Made by a program: the position numbers and the translations under genes | Source of the DNA: Nocardioides sp. L-11A | Lineage (GTDB): Bacteria; Actinomycetota; Actinomycetes; Propionibacteriales; Nocardioidaceae | Reading direction: 5' to 3' | DNA: 64,000 nt | Assembly: GCA_029961745.1 (NCBI GenBank) | Contig: CP124680.1 | Location: 1,550,001 to 1,614,000, forward strand | Notes under the pieces: generated by a model | Databases searched by the model: none | What the model saw: the letters and a program-made list of their open reading frames with translations, nothing else | What the model was told of the DNA's origin: nothing | Shown here: in pieces, positions 16,586-24,842 of the stretch | Numbering within the stretch: position 1 is the stretch's first letter | Layout: each line of letters begins with the position of its first letter

Positions 16586-17941
16586 ATGAGCCGGGCGGTC
16601 GTGGTGGGAGCGGGGATCGCCGGGCTGACCGCGGCCCGCACGCTCGCCGATGCGGGGCTCGACGTGCTCGTCCTGGAGGCGACCGACCGCCCCGGCGGCA
16701 AGCTCCGGGCCGGCGAGGTCGCCGGGGTCACCGTCGACGTCGGCGCCGAGGCCATGCTGCACCGGCGTCCCGAGGGCACCGCGCTGGCGACCGGCCTCGG
16801 CCTGCCGCTCGTCCATCCCACCGCCGCGACCTCGCGGGTCTGGACCCGCGAGGCGCTGCGCCGCCTGCCGCGCACCGTGATGGGCGCACCCGTCGATCTC
16901 GACGACCTCGCGGACTCCGGGATCCTCTCCGCCGGCGGCCTCGACCGGGCCCGCCGCCAGGCGGTCGCGCATCCCGACGGCCATCCCGACGGCGACGTGT
17001 CCGTCGGCGACCTCGTCGGCGCCCGGTACGGCGACGAGGTGGTCGACCGCCTCGTCGAGCCGCTCCTCGGCGGGGTCTACGCCGGCCAGGCCCGGCGCAT
17101 CTCGACTCGCTCCGCCGCGCCGCAGCTGCTCGACCTGCTGGCCCGGCCGGAGGTCACCCTGCCGGCCCCGGCGCCCGGCGCCGCACCGGTCTTCGCCGCC
17201 GTCGCCGGCGGCATGTGGCGACTCCCGGCGGCGCTCGTCGCGGACCTGGGGAGCCGCGAACGCGCCGAGGTCCGCTACGACGCCCCGGCGACCGCGCTCC
17301 GTCGTACCTCCGCGGGGTTCGTGGTGACCACGCCGGCCGGCGACGAGACGGCGGATCACCTCGTCCTGGCGACCCCCGCGGCCCCGAGCGCGCGACTGCT
17401 CGCCGACGTCGCTCCCGCCGCGGCCGCGGAGCTGGCGGGGATCGCGTATGCGTCGGTCGCCCTGGTCACCTTCGCCTTCCGCAGCGAGGACCCGGGCGTC
17501 GCGGAGGCGCTGGAGACCGGTGCCTCCGGCTTCCTGGTCCCGCCGGTCGACGGCCGCCGCGTGAAGGCGTCGACCTTCTCGTTCGCGAAGTGGGACTGGG
17601 TGCGCGACGCGGGGGCGGGACTCCTCGTCCTGCGCACCTCCCTGGGACGGTACGGCGAGGAGGCGAGCCTGCAGCTCCCCGACGACGCGCTGGTCCGGGC
17701 CTCCCTCGCGGATCTCGCGGAGGCCACCGGTCTCGCGGCGACCCCCCTCGACGCGGTGGTCCAGCGCTGGGGCGGGGGCCTGCCGCAGTACTGGGTCGGG
17801 CACGCGGGCCGGATCGACCGGGTCCGCGCGGCGGTCGCCCAGGTGCCCGGCCTCGCCGTCTGCGGGGCGGCGTACGACGGCGTCGGGATCCCCGCCACGA
17901 TCGGTTCGGCCGAGCGTGCGGCCGCCGGTCTGCTGACCTGA
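16586..17941 (+). CDS. hemY: Coproporphyrinogen III / protoporphyrinogen oxidase (HemY type)
   Basis: The 451-aa protein is an FAD-dependent oxidase. It starts with VVVGAGIAGLTAARTLADAG (Rossmann FAD motif) followed by EATDRPGGKLRA and VDVGAEAML, and ends with PGLAVCGAAYDGVGIPATIGSAERAA, the C-terminal FAD-contact motif of this family. In Gram-positive bacteria HemY (CgoX) oxidises coproporphyrinogen III to coproporphyrin III, the step before iron insertion and HemQ; hemQ lies 3.6 kb downstream, supporting that branch. Transcription looks leaderless (TACGCT at 16574-16579, then six bases to ATG). Confidence 0.93.
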   Translation: MSRAVVVGAGIAGLTAARTLADAGLDVLVLEATDRPGGKLRAGEVAGVTVDVGAEAMLHRRPEGTALATGLGLPLVHPTAATSRVWTREALRRLPRTVMGAPVDLDDLADSGILSAGGLDRARRQAVAHPDGHPDGDVSVGDLVGARYGDEVVDRLVEPLLGGVYAGQARRISTRSAAPQLLDLLARPEVTLPAPAPGAAPVFAAVAGGMWRLPAALVADLGSRERAEVRYDAPATALRRTSAGFVVTTPAGDETADHLVLATPAAPSARLLADVAPAAAAELAGIAYASVALVTFAFRSEDPGVAEALETGASGFLVPPVDGRRVKASTFSFAKWDWVRDAGAGLLVLRTSLGRYGEEASLQLPDDALVRASLADLAEATGLAATPLDAVVQRWGGGLPQYWVGHAGRIDRVRAAVAQVPGLAVCGAAYDGVGIPATIGSAERAAAGLLT

Positions 17942-18009
17942 CGACGGCCCGGCCAACCTTGCCCCGTTGTCCCTGGCCCGAGGGACACCGGGCCCGGGAT
18001 GGTCCTGTC

Positions 18010-18723
18010 ATGACAGCTCACACCCACCTCCCCCCGACCGCGCTCGACCAGGCCGCGCCGCGCGACGAGCCGGTCGTCTACCCGCCGACCCGCTGGGCGT
18101 TGGCCGGACTCGGGGCCGGCCTCGCCGGGCTCGCGATGATGGTCTCGTCCTCGCTGGTCGACGCCGTCTACGACGAGAAGCTCCAGGGCGACGCGGCCGC
18201 CATCTCCGAGCGCCTGGGCGACCAGGTGCCGCAGATGCTCGCGTTCCACCTGAGCGCGATGATCGGCGCGGTCCTGATGGTGGTCTTCGCCGCCGGCCTG
18301 TTCCGCCGGCTGCGGACGACCACGCCCGCCGACAGCGTGCTTCCGCTGGTGGCCTTCTCCGGCGTCCTCATCACCGCGATCATGCTCGTCGTCGGCTCCG
18401 GCCTCGACACCGAGTTCATCTTCGCCGCCGGCGACCCCGACATCGTCGTCCCGGAGGACGCCGCGATGTTCAACCACTGGATCGGCACCATCCCGTGGTG
18501 CTGGGGCCTGCTCGGCCTGTCCGGCGTCGCGCTGTTCGGTGCGGCCCGGCACGGTGCCGTCCCGAAGTGGATCGGGCTGGTCGGCCTCGTGGGCGGCGGC
18601 CTCACCCTGCTGCTCGGCATCTCGCCGCTGCAGTACATGGCCGGCATGACGGGTCCGATCGGCCTGGTCGTGATCGCGATCGGCTTCCTCGCCGGCGACA
18701 AGGCGTTCCGCGGCCGGGCGTGA
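18010..18723 (+). CDS. Integral membrane protein, DUF4386-like
   Basis: The 237-aa protein has six likely transmembrane helices (about residues 28-50, 77-100, 112-132, 158-175, 185-203, 208-226). It resembles DUF4386-type or general actinobacterial membrane proteins but has no recognised enzymatic motif. It lies between hemY and a sensor kinase in the same direction. A perfect 13-bp inverted repeat begins 18 bp after its stop, so it may be transcribed separately from the kinase. Confidence 0.65.
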   Translation: MTAHTHLPPTALDQAAPRDEPVVYPPTRWALAGLGAGLAGLAMMVSSSLVDAVYDEKLQGDAAAISERLGDQVPQMLAFHLSAMIGAVLMVVFAAGLFRRLRTTTPADSVLPLVAFSGVLITAIMLVVGSGLDTEFIFAAGDPDIVVPEDAAMFNHWIGTIPWCWGLLGLSGVALFGAARHGAVPKWIGLVGLVGGGLTLLLGISPLQYMAGMTGPIGLVVIAIGFLAGDKAFRGRA

Positions 18724-18740
18724 GGCGGCTGTCCAATTCG

Positions 18741-18771
18741 GCCGGTCCGCACCATGGGGGTGCGGACCGGC
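18741..18771 (+). terminator. Perfect 13-bp inverted repeat, hairpin before the sensor kinase gene
   Basis: GCCGGTCCGCACC (18741-18753) pairs perfectly with 18759-18771 around a 5-base loop. There is no T tract, so it may be a weak or factor-dependent terminator of the upstream membrane-protein gene, or an operator for the two-component genes that begin at 18786. Confidence 0.6.
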
Positions 18772-18785
18772 TGCACAATGTGCCG

Positions 18786-20837
18786 GTGCAGGAGCAGGCC
18801 GTCACCCGCCCGCGCGGCCTGATGGCCGTCGCGGTCCTCGTCGTCCCCGCCGTGTGCGTCGCGCTCGTGCCGGTCGCCGTCTGGCTCGACGCGGGCGCAC
18901 CGACCTCCGGGCTGGGCTACGACGTCTCCCTCGGTCCGGGGTGGCCCTGGACACTGATCGGCGCGTTCCTCGGCGTGCTCGCCGGGATCATCTTGATGAA
19001 GGACCCACGGCAGCGGGTGGGCTGGGTCCTCGCCGGCTCCGGCATTTTCTGGGCGCTCGACGGCTTCACGCAGAGCTACATCCTGTCCGGCCTGCGCGAG
19101 ACCGGCGCGTGGCCGGGGATGACCTTCGCGCTGTGGTTCCTCAACCGCTTCGGGTCCTACCTGACGGCGGTGACCGCGGTGCTGGTCATGATCTTCCCGA
19201 CCGGCCGCTTCCTGCCCGGGCGCTGGCGCGTGGCGTCCTGGGTGGCCACGGTCGCGATGGCGATCAGCGGCCTGTGCTTCCTCGTCATGCCGGCCGAGGG
19301 CGACCGGTCGATGGCCGACCTGCCGCCCGGCGTCGACGAGAACCCGACCTCGATCAGTGCCCTCTCCGGGCACGGCGACGGGCTCGCGACACTCGGCCTC
19401 TCGCTCGGCGTCGCCGGCTTCTTCTTCGCGCTGCTCTCGGTCGTCGTGCGCTACCGCCGCTCGGAGGGGCTCGAGCGCGACCGGATGCGCTGGCTGCTGT
19501 GGAGCGTCATCGTCGTCGTCGCCGTGAGCGCCGGGTCGTTGGCCTTCTCGGTGCCCGAAGCCGACTTCGTCGGCGCCCTCGTGGCGTCGGTCGTGCCGCC
19601 GATGGCGATGACGATCGCCGTCGTCCGCCCGACGCTGGTGTCGATCCAGGACCTGCTGGCCCGCACGGCCGTGCTGGCCGCCGTCTTCGTGGTGCTCGTC
19701 GCCGCGGACGCGCTCGTGCTGTGGCTGCTCACCCGCCTCCTCGACGACGAGCTCACCCGGGCCCAGGTCGTCGGCGTGGTGCTCGTCGTCTGCGTGCTCC
19801 TCTACGGCCCGCTGCGGCACCGGCTCTCCGCCGGCGTGCGCCGGCTCATGCTGGGCGAGCGTGGCAACCGGTACGACGCCGTCGCCGGTCTCGCCTCCAC
19901 GCTGGAGAACACCGACGACACCACCGAGCAGCTCGCCGCGGTCGCGCGGGCCGTGGCCTCGGCGTTCGCCGTCCCGTTCGTCAGCGTCGAGGTCGACCGC
20001 GGTCACGGGGAGCGCCTGGTGACCACCTTCGGCGAGCGCCCGGCCGAGGTGCGCACGCTGCCGATCACCTGGCGCGACACCACGATCGGCCGGCTGGTGC
20101 TGCCCGCCCGCGGCCTGCGCAGCCGGCTCACGGTCCGCGACGAGGAGCTCCTCGGCGACCTGGTCCGCCAGGCCGCGACCGCCGCCCGCACCAGCCAGCT
20201 CGCCGAGGAGGTCCAGCACAGCCGTGAGCGGCTGGTCACCGCCCGCGAGGAGGAGCGGCGCCGGATGCGGCGCGACCTGCACGACGGCTTCGGGCCGGCG
20301 CTGAGCGGCATCGTCTTCCAGCTCGAGGCGGCCCGGATGACCGTCGAGCGCGACCCGGACCGGGCCCGCGCCCAGCTGGAGACGGTCAGCGCCCAGGTGC
20401 AGGAGGTGGTCGCCGATGTCCGCCGACTGGTGCACGACCTGCGGCCGCCGGCGCTGGACGACCGCGGCCTGGTCGGTGCGCTGCGGCAGCAGGCCGAGCA
20501 CCTGGCCGTCCCGCTCGACGTGACCGCCCCGGACGACCTGCGCCTGCCCGCGGCCGTCGAGGTCGCGGCGTACCGGATCGCGGGGGAGGCGCTCACCAAC
20601 GTCGCCCGGCACGCCCGGGCCGACAGCGCCCGGCTGGTGGTCGAGACCGGCGACGACGCTCTGGTGGTGGAGGTCGCCGACGACGGACGCGGCATCCCCG
20701 CCGACCGGGCCGCCGGCGTCGGTCTCGCCAGCCTGCGCGAGCGTGCCGCCGAGCTCGGCGGCACCACGACCATCACCAGCCCACCGGACGGCGGCACCGT
20801 CGTCCGGGCCCGCCTGCCGCTGAGGAGTCCCGCATGA
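18786..20837 (+). CDS. Two-component sensor histidine kinase (NarL-type partner)
   Basis: The 683-aa protein (GTG start) has about eight transmembrane segments in residues 13-290, then a GAF-like region and a HisKA_3 dimerisation domain with the phosphoacceptor His in RRRMRRDLHDGFGPALSGI. The HATPase_c domain has the N box in AGEALTNVARHA and G boxes DDGRGIPAD and GVGLASLRERA. This is the family that pairs with LuxR/NarL regulators, and the next gene (overlapping ATGA) is one. The signal is unknown; the membrane sensor region has no periplasmic domain of note. It lies between hemY and hemQ, so a haem or redox cue is worth considering but is only inference. Confidence 0.92.
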   Translation: MQEQAVTRPRGLMAVAVLVVPAVCVALVPVAVWLDAGAPTSGLGYDVSLGPGWPWTLIGAFLGVLAGIILMKDPRQRVGWVLAGSGIFWALDGFTQSYILSGLRETGAWPGMTFALWFLNRFGSYLTAVTAVLVMIFPTGRFLPGRWRVASWVATVAMAISGLCFLVMPAEGDRSMADLPPGVDENPTSISALSGHGDGLATLGLSLGVAGFFFALLSVVVRYRRSEGLERDRMRWLLWSVIVVVAVSAGSLAFSVPEADFVGALVASVVPPMAMTIAVVRPTLVSIQDLLARTAVLAAVFVVLVAADALVLWLLTRLLDDELTRAQVVGVVLVVCVLLYGPLRHRLSAGVRRLMLGERGNRYDAVAGLASTLENTDDTTEQLAAVARAVASAFAVPFVSVEVDRGHGERLVTTFGERPAEVRTLPITWRDTTIGRLVLPARGLRSRLTVRDEELLGDLVRQAATAARTSQLAEEVQHSRERLVTAREEERRRMRRDLHDGFGPALSGIVFQLEAARMTVERDPDRARAQLETVSAQVQEVVADVRRLVHDLRPPALDDRGLVGALRQQAEHLAVPLDVTAPDDLRLPAAVEVAAYRIAGEALTNVARHARADSARLVVETGDDALVVEVADDGRGIPADRAAGVGLASLRERAAELGGTTTITSPPDGGTVVRARLPLRSPA

Positions 20838-21499
20838 GCACCACCGGACCGATCCGGGTCGTCGTGGTCGACGACCACCAGATCGTCCGCGACGGGCTGA
20901 CCTCCCTGCTGGGGGCGCTCGACGGCATCGAGGTCGTCGGGTCGGCCGCCGACGGCCGGGAGGCACTGCACGTCGTCGAGGAGACGCAGCCCGACCTGGT
21001 GGTGATGGACATCCAGATGCCCCAGCTCGACGGCATCGAGGCCACGCGCTTCCTGACCGGCCGCGACCCCGCGCTGCGGGTGGTGATGCTGACGATGAAC
21101 GAGGACGACGACACCGTGCTCAGCGCCATCCGGGCCGGCGCCTGCGGCTATCTGCTCAAGGGGGCCGGTGCCGAGGAGGTGCAGCACGCGATCCGCTCGG
21201 CTGCCGCGGGCGGCATGGTGTTCGGCGCGAGCCTGGCCGCCAAGGTGGCCGGCTTCTTCGCCGGAGCCCTCCCGGCCGCCCGGGTCGCCGACGAGCCCTT
21301 CCCCGAGCTGACCGACCGCGAGCGCGACGTCCTCCGGCGGATCGCGGCCGGGCGGAGCAACGACGAGATCGCCGCCGCGCTCTACGTCTCCAACAAGACG
21401 GTGCGCAACGCGGTCTCGGCGATCTACGCCAAACTGCACGCCACCGGCCGCGCCGACGCCATCGTCAAGGCCCGGGAGGCGGGCTACGGCAGGGAATGA
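20834..21499 (+). CDS. LuxR/NarL-family response regulator
   Basis: The 221-aa protein has a receiver domain (VVVVDDHQIVRDG, phosphoacceptor Asp in DLVVMDIQMPQLDG, conserved Lys in GYLLKGAG) and a C-terminal LuxR helix-turn-helix (LTDRERDVLRRIAAGRSNDEIAAALYVSNKTVRNAVSAI). It overlaps the kinase stop by ATGA. It should be phosphorylated by the upstream kinase and bind DNA as a dimer; its targets cannot be read from the sequence. Confidence 0.93.
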   Translation: MSTTGPIRVVVVDDHQIVRDGLTSLLGALDGIEVVGSAADGREALHVVEETQPDLVVMDIQMPQLDGIEATRFLTGRDPALRVVMLTMNEDDDTVLSAIRAGACGYLLKGAGAEEVQHAIRSAAAGGMVFGASLAAKVAGFFAGALPAARVADEPFPELTDRERDVLRRIAAGRSNDEIAAALYVSNKTVRNAVSAIYAKLHATGRADAIVKAREAGYGRE

Positions 21500-21519
21500 G
21501 CGCGCGGCAGAATGGGGGC

Positions 21520-22251
21520 ATGTCGGACCAGGACCCCCAGGCGCACATCCAGAGCAACGCGGCGAAGATCAACGAGCTCAACGACACGATCCGCTTCACG
21601 ATGTGGTCGGTCTTCCGGCTCGAGCAGCCGCTCGGGCCCGACGAGGTGGCCCGCAAGCAGGAGACCGCCGAGCTCGAGGCGCTCCTGGCCGAGCTGGCCG
21701 CCGAGGACGTCGTCGTCCGCGGCCTGTACGACGTCGGCGGTCTGCGCGCCGACGCCGACCTGATGGTCTGGTGGCATGCGGCCACGAGCGACCAGCTGCA
21801 GGACGCCTACCACCGCCTGCGGCGTACTGCCTTCGGCGCCCGACTCGCCCCGGTGTGGTCGCAGATGGCGCTGCACCGCCCCGCCGAGTTCAACCGCAGC
21901 CACCTGCCGGCGTTCCTCGCCGACGAGCGCGCCCACGCCTATGCCGCCGTCTATCCCTTCGTGCGCTCCTACGAGTGGTACCTCCTCGAGGACTCCGAGC
22001 GCCGCCGCCTGCTCGCCGAGCACGGCCAGATGGCGCGGGGCTACCCCGACGTGCGGGCCAACACCGTCCCGAGCTTCGCGCTGGGCGACTACGAGTGGAT
22101 CCTCGCCTTCGAGGCCGACGACCTGACCCGGATCGTCGACCTGATGCGCCACCTGCGCGGCTCGGAGACCCGCCGCCACGTGCGTGAGGAGGTCCCGTTC
22201 TACACCGGCCGGCGGGTGACCTTCGCCGAGCTGCTGGCCACGCTGCCCTGA
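21520..22251 (+). CDS. hemQ: Coproheme decarboxylase (HemQ / ChdC)
   Basis: The 243-aa protein belongs to the chlorite-dismutase-like family of peroxide-dependent coproheme decarboxylases. Key residues visible are Tyr145 in YPFVRSYEWYLL (the catalytic tyrosine position) and His168 in LLAEHGQMARG (the proximal haem ligand), followed by the hallmark GYPDVRANTVPSFALGDYEWILAFE. It converts iron-coproporphyrin III to haem b, finishing the coproporphyrin-dependent pathway with HemY/CgoX. It starts 20 bp after the response regulator stop; an upstream in-frame ATG gives eight extra residues, but MSDQD agrees better with the family start. Confidence 0.95.
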   Translation: MSDQDPQAHIQSNAAKINELNDTIRFTMWSVFRLEQPLGPDEVARKQETAELEALLAELAAEDVVVRGLYDVGGLRADADLMVWWHAATSDQLQDAYHRLRRTAFGARLAPVWSQMALHRPAEFNRSHLPAFLADERAHAYAAVYPFVRSYEWYLLEDSERRRLLAEHGQMARGYPDVRANTVPSFALGDYEWILAFEADDLTRIVDLMRHLRGSETRRHVREEVPFYTGRRVTFAELLATLP

Positions 22252-22268
22252 CCTCCAACCCGTCCCAC

Positions 22269-22302
22269 TTGCAAAGTATATTGACTTACTCCACTATGGA
22301 GG
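22269..22302 (+). promoter_or_regulatory. Promoter of the cysteine leader/cysteine dioxygenase unit
   Basis: TTGCAA (22269-22274) and CACTAT (22292-22297) are spaced 17 bp, and the -10 candidate ends six bases before the leader-peptide ATG at 22304, so the transcript may begin with that AUG. An alternative -10, TATATT (22277-22282), would give a 15-nt leader with a GGAGG site. A small palindrome CTCCA-CTA-TGGAG (22290-22302) covers the -10. Confidence 0.5.
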
Positions 22303-22303
22303 C

Positions 22304-22372
22304 ATGACCAGCCTCCACCCCGTCCTGCGCGGCACCCTCCGGGTCCCCGGGTCGTGTTGTCGCTGCTGTTGA
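22304..22372 (+). CDS. Polycysteine leader peptide (22 aa), cysteine-responsive attenuator
   Basis: A 22-codon reading frame encodes MTSLHPVLRGT then LRVPGSCCRCC and ends in TGA, so four of its last five residues are cysteine. Within it, CCTCCGG (22336-22342) is perfectly complementary to CCGGAGG (22404-22410), the ribosome site of the cysteine dioxygenase gene 45 bp downstream. A ribosome stalled at the cysteine codons (from 22355) would cover the anti-Shine-Dalgarno and free the site. This is the architecture described for polycysteine leaderless short ORFs in mycobacteria. It is too short to have been called by ordinary gene finding. Confidence 0.8.
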   Translation: MTSLHPVLRGTLRVPGSCCRCC

Positions 22373-22410
22373 TCCGCCGCGATCGATCCAGCACCGACCA
22401 CTTCCGGAGG
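22336..22410 (+). promoter_or_regulatory. Anti-SD / SD pair sequestering the cysteine dioxygenase ribosome site
   Basis: The 7-base match between 22336-22342 and 22404-22410 can fold the dioxygenase ribosome-binding site into a long-range stem. Translation of the upstream cysteine codons would decide whether it forms. This is predicted pairing only. Confidence 0.6.
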
Positions 22411-22416
22411 AACCCG

Positions 22417-22866
22417 ATGACCCAGCTCGCCGTCCTGCCCCTGCTCGAGGTCGTCCGCAGCCACGCGGCCGACCCCGACCTGCACCACCTGCTCGACCAC
22501 GACCCGTACGAGCGCTCGTGGATCCGCCTGCTCACCACCGAGGACTATGAGCTCTGGCTGATCTCCTGGCCGCCCGGCGCTGCCACCGACTGGCACGACC
22601 ACGGACCCTCGTCCGGCGCGTTCACCGTCCTCGACGGCCGGCTCACCGAGCACACCTTCGACGGCGGCCTGCGGCTGGTCGATGTGGGGCCGGGGGACGG
22701 CAAGGCGTTCGCCGCCGGCTACGCGCACGACGTGCGCAACGCCGGTGACCGGCCCGCGCTCTCGCTGCACGCGTACTCGCCGCGCCTGCACACGATGACC
22801 CGGTTCCGTTTCCACGGCGACCGGCTCGAGGTGCTCGGCGTCGAGCGCGCGGGGGAGGAGTGGTGA
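22417..22866 (+). CDS. Cysteine dioxygenase
   Basis: The 149-aa protein is a bacterial type I cysteine dioxygenase of the cupin fold. The iron-binding histidines lie in WHDHGPSSGAFTVLDGRLTE (cupin motif 1, about residue 58) and in GYAHDVRN (cupin motif 2). It oxidises L-cysteine to cysteine sulfinate. A clear CCGGAGG ribosome site precedes the ATG by 6 bases. The gene overlaps the downstream rhodanese start (GTGA), so sulfur handling is coupled. Control by the polycysteine leader is strongly suggested. A mechanism that raises expression when cysteine is scarce seems odd for a cysteine-degrading enzyme, so either the logic is inverted or the enzyme acts on another thiol. Confidence 0.9.
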   Translation: MTQLAVLPLLEVVRSHAADPDLHHLLDHDPYERSWIRLLTTEDYELWLISWPPGAATDWHDHGPSSGAFTVLDGRLTEHTFDGGLRLVDVGPGDGKAFAAGYAHDVRNAGDRPALSLHAYSPRLHTMTRFRFHGDRLEVLGVERAGEEW

Positions 22867-23291
22867 GCGCCCTCGCTTCCGTCGCGCCCGTCCGGTACGA
22901 CGGCGTGGACGCCCTCCTCGCCGACGCCCGGTCCCGGCTCGACCGGATCAGCCCGCGCGCCGCCTTCCAGGAGCTGGTCGCGCTCGGCGCGCTGCTCGTC
23001 GACATCCGCCCGGCCGCGCAGCGCGTCCGGGAGGGCGACCTGGCCGGCTGGCTGCCCGCCCTCGTGGTCGAGCGCAACGTGCTCGAGTGGCGCTTCGACC
23101 CGCGCAGCGACGCACGGCTGCCCGCGGCGTCGTACGACCTGCGGGTGCTGGTGCTCTGCCAGGAGGGCTACACCTCCTCCCTCGCCGCGGACGCGCTGCG
23201 CAGTATCGGCGTGCATCGGGCGACGGACGTCATCGGCGGATTCGCCGCCTGGCGTGCCGCCGGGATGCCCGTCGCGGGCGTGGCGGCGTGA
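22863..23291 (+). CDS. Rhodanese-like sulfurtransferase
   Basis: The 142-aa protein is a single rhodanese domain. The active-site loop is [10 protein letters not shown] with the catalytic cysteine at residue 99, and the C-terminal [13 protein letters not shown] is the family signature. Rhodaneses move sulfane sulfur, for example from thiosulfate or persulfides, to acceptors such as cyanide, glutathione or sulfite. The GTG start overlaps the dioxygenase stop; an adjacent GTG one codon earlier is equally usable. Pairing with cysteine dioxygenase suggests a role in clearing or recycling cysteine-derived sulfur. Confidence 0.9.
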   Translation: MSALASVAPVRYDGVDALLADARSRLDRISPRAAFQELVALGALLVDIRPAAQRVREGDLAGWLPALVVERNVLEWRFDPRSDARLPAASYDLRVLVLCQEGYTSSLAADALRSIGVHRATDVIGGFAAWRAAGMPVAGVAA

Positions 23292-23313
23292 GTCGCTGAG
23301 TACGCTCGGAGAC

Positions 23314-23733
23314 ATGGCATACGAGGTCGAGAAGACGGACGAGGAGTGGCGTGCCGCGCTCACGCCCGAGGAGTACCAGGTGCTCCGCCAGGCCGGCACC
23401 GAGCGGGCCTTCACCGGCGAGTACACCGACACCGAGACCACCGGCGTCTACCGCTGCAAGGCCTGCCAGGCCAAGCTGTTCGAGTCCGACACGAAGTTCC
23501 ACTCCGGCTGCGGCTGGCCGAGCTTCTACCAGCCGCTGAAGTCCGACGATGGGGCAGACACGATCGAGTACCTCGAGGACGACTCCCACGGCATGAAGCG
23601 GGTCGAGGTGCGCTGCGCCAACTGCGGATCGCACCTCGGGCACGTCTTCCCCGACGGCTACGGCACGCCCACCGGCGACCGCTACTGCATCAACTCGATC
23701 AGCCTCAGCCTGGAGCCGGCCGAGCGGGCATAG
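23314..23733 (+). CDS. msrB: Peptide methionine (R)-S-oxide reductase
   Basis: The 139-aa MsrB has the structural zinc site CKAC ... CANC, the substrate-binding [12 protein letters not shown] segment, and the catalytic cysteine at residue 125 in [10 protein letters not shown]. It repairs methionine-R-sulfoxide in oxidised proteins with thioredoxin as reductant. Its transcript looks leaderless (TACGCT at 23301-23306, seven bases before ATG), so it is likely independent of the rhodanese gene although only 22 bp away. Confidence 0.96.
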   Translation: MAYEVEKTDEEWRAALTPEEYQVLRQAGTERAFTGEYTDTETTGVYRCKACQAKLFESDTKFHSGCGWPSFYQPLKSDDGADTIEYLEDDSHGMKRVEVRCANCGSHLGHVFPDGYGTPTGDRYCINSISLSLEPAERA

Positions 23734-23743
23734 GGTTCGTCGC

Positions 23744-24838
23744 ATGGCGAAGACCCCGGCGGCGATGGTCCAGGCAGGTGACCGCGAGGTCCGGGTGTCG
23801 AGCCCGGACCGGGTGATCTACGAGGCCACCGAGCGGACGCCGGAGGTCACCAAGCTGATGGTGGCCGAGTACGTCGTCGCGGTCGGCGACGGCCTGATGC
23901 GGGCCCTCGGCGAGCGGCCGACCGCGCTGGAGCGATGGCCGTCGGGCGTGCGTGAGGGCTTCCGGCTGGCCACCGGTCCGCGCGACAACGACGCCGAGGG
24001 CTTCTACCAGAAGCGCGTCCCCAAGGGGGCTCCCGACTATCTGGAGTCCGTCGAGATCACCTTCCCCTCGGGCCGCACCGCCGAGGAGATCTGCCCGACC
24101 GAGATCGCCGTCCCCGTCTGGTGCGCGCAGATGGGCACGCTCACCTTCCATCCGTGGCCGGTACGCCGCCCCGACGTCGACCACCCCGACGAGCTGCGCA
24201 TCGACTTCGACCCCCAGCCCGGGACGACGTTCGGCGATGCCGTGCGGGTCGCGGGCGTCGCCCGCGAGCTCCTCGAGGAGCTCGGGCTCGTCGGCTTCCC
24301 CAAGACCTCCGGCAACCGGGGCGTCCACGTCTACGTGCGGATCGAGCCCCGGTGGGAGTTCACCGACGTGCGCCACGCCGCCATCGCCTTCGGCCGCGAG
24401 CTGGCCCGCCGCGACGACCAGGTCACCACCGCCTGGTGGAAGGAGGAGCGGGGCGAGCGGATCTTCATCGACTACAACCAGAACAACCGCGACCGGACCA
24501 TCGCCTCGGCGTACTCCCTGCGCCCCCAGCCCGGCGCCCCGGTCTCCACGCCGATGACCTGGGCGGAGCTGGCCGGCGTGAGCGACCCGCGCGAGTTCAA
24601 CCTGTTCACCGTGCCCGACCGGATGGCCGACGGCGACCCCTGGGCCGGGATCGACGACACGTCGTACTCCCTCCAGCCGCTGCTGGATCTCTGGGACCGG
24701 CAGCTCGCCGACGGCGAGGGGGAGCTCAACTTCCCGCCCGACTACCCCAAGATGCCCGGCGAGCCGCCCCGGGTGCAGCCGAGCAAGAAGGTCGCCGAGC
24801 ACTGGGACGCCGACGGCAACCGGGTCGACGGCGCCTGA
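23744..24838 (+). CDS. LigD-type polymerase/primase domain protein (stand-alone PolDom)
   Basis: The 364-aa protein is an archaeo-eukaryotic primase-fold polymerase like the N-terminal domain of LigD. Visible are EGFYQKRVPKGAPDY, the metal-binding DFDP motif in LRIDFDPQPG (about residue 153), TSGNRGVHVYVRI with the SxNxxxHxY-type nucleotide motif, and FIDYNQNNRDRTIASAYSLR. Such proteins extend or fill DNA ends in non-homologous end joining and prefer ribonucleotides. A ligase gene lies 0.6 kb downstream on the opposite strand, but no Ku gene is in the window. TAGGGT (23731-23736) seven bases upstream suggests leaderless expression. Confidence 0.9.
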   Translation: MAKTPAAMVQAGDREVRVSSPDRVIYEATERTPEVTKLMVAEYVVAVGDGLMRALGERPTALERWPSGVREGFRLATGPRDNDAEGFYQKRVPKGAPDYLESVEITFPSGRTAEEICPTEIAVPVWCAQMGTLTFHPWPVRRPDVDHPDELRIDFDPQPGTTFGDAVRVAGVARELLEELGLVGFPKTSGNRGVHVYVRIEPRWEFTDVRHAAIAFGRELARRDDQVTTAWWKEERGERIFIDYNQNNRDRTIASAYSLRPQPGAPVSTPMTWAELAGVSDPREFNLFTVPDRMADGDPWAGIDDTSYSLQPLLDLWDRQLADGEGELNFPPDYPKMPGEPPRVQPSKKVAEHWDADGNRVDGA

Positions 24839-24842
24839 CGTC

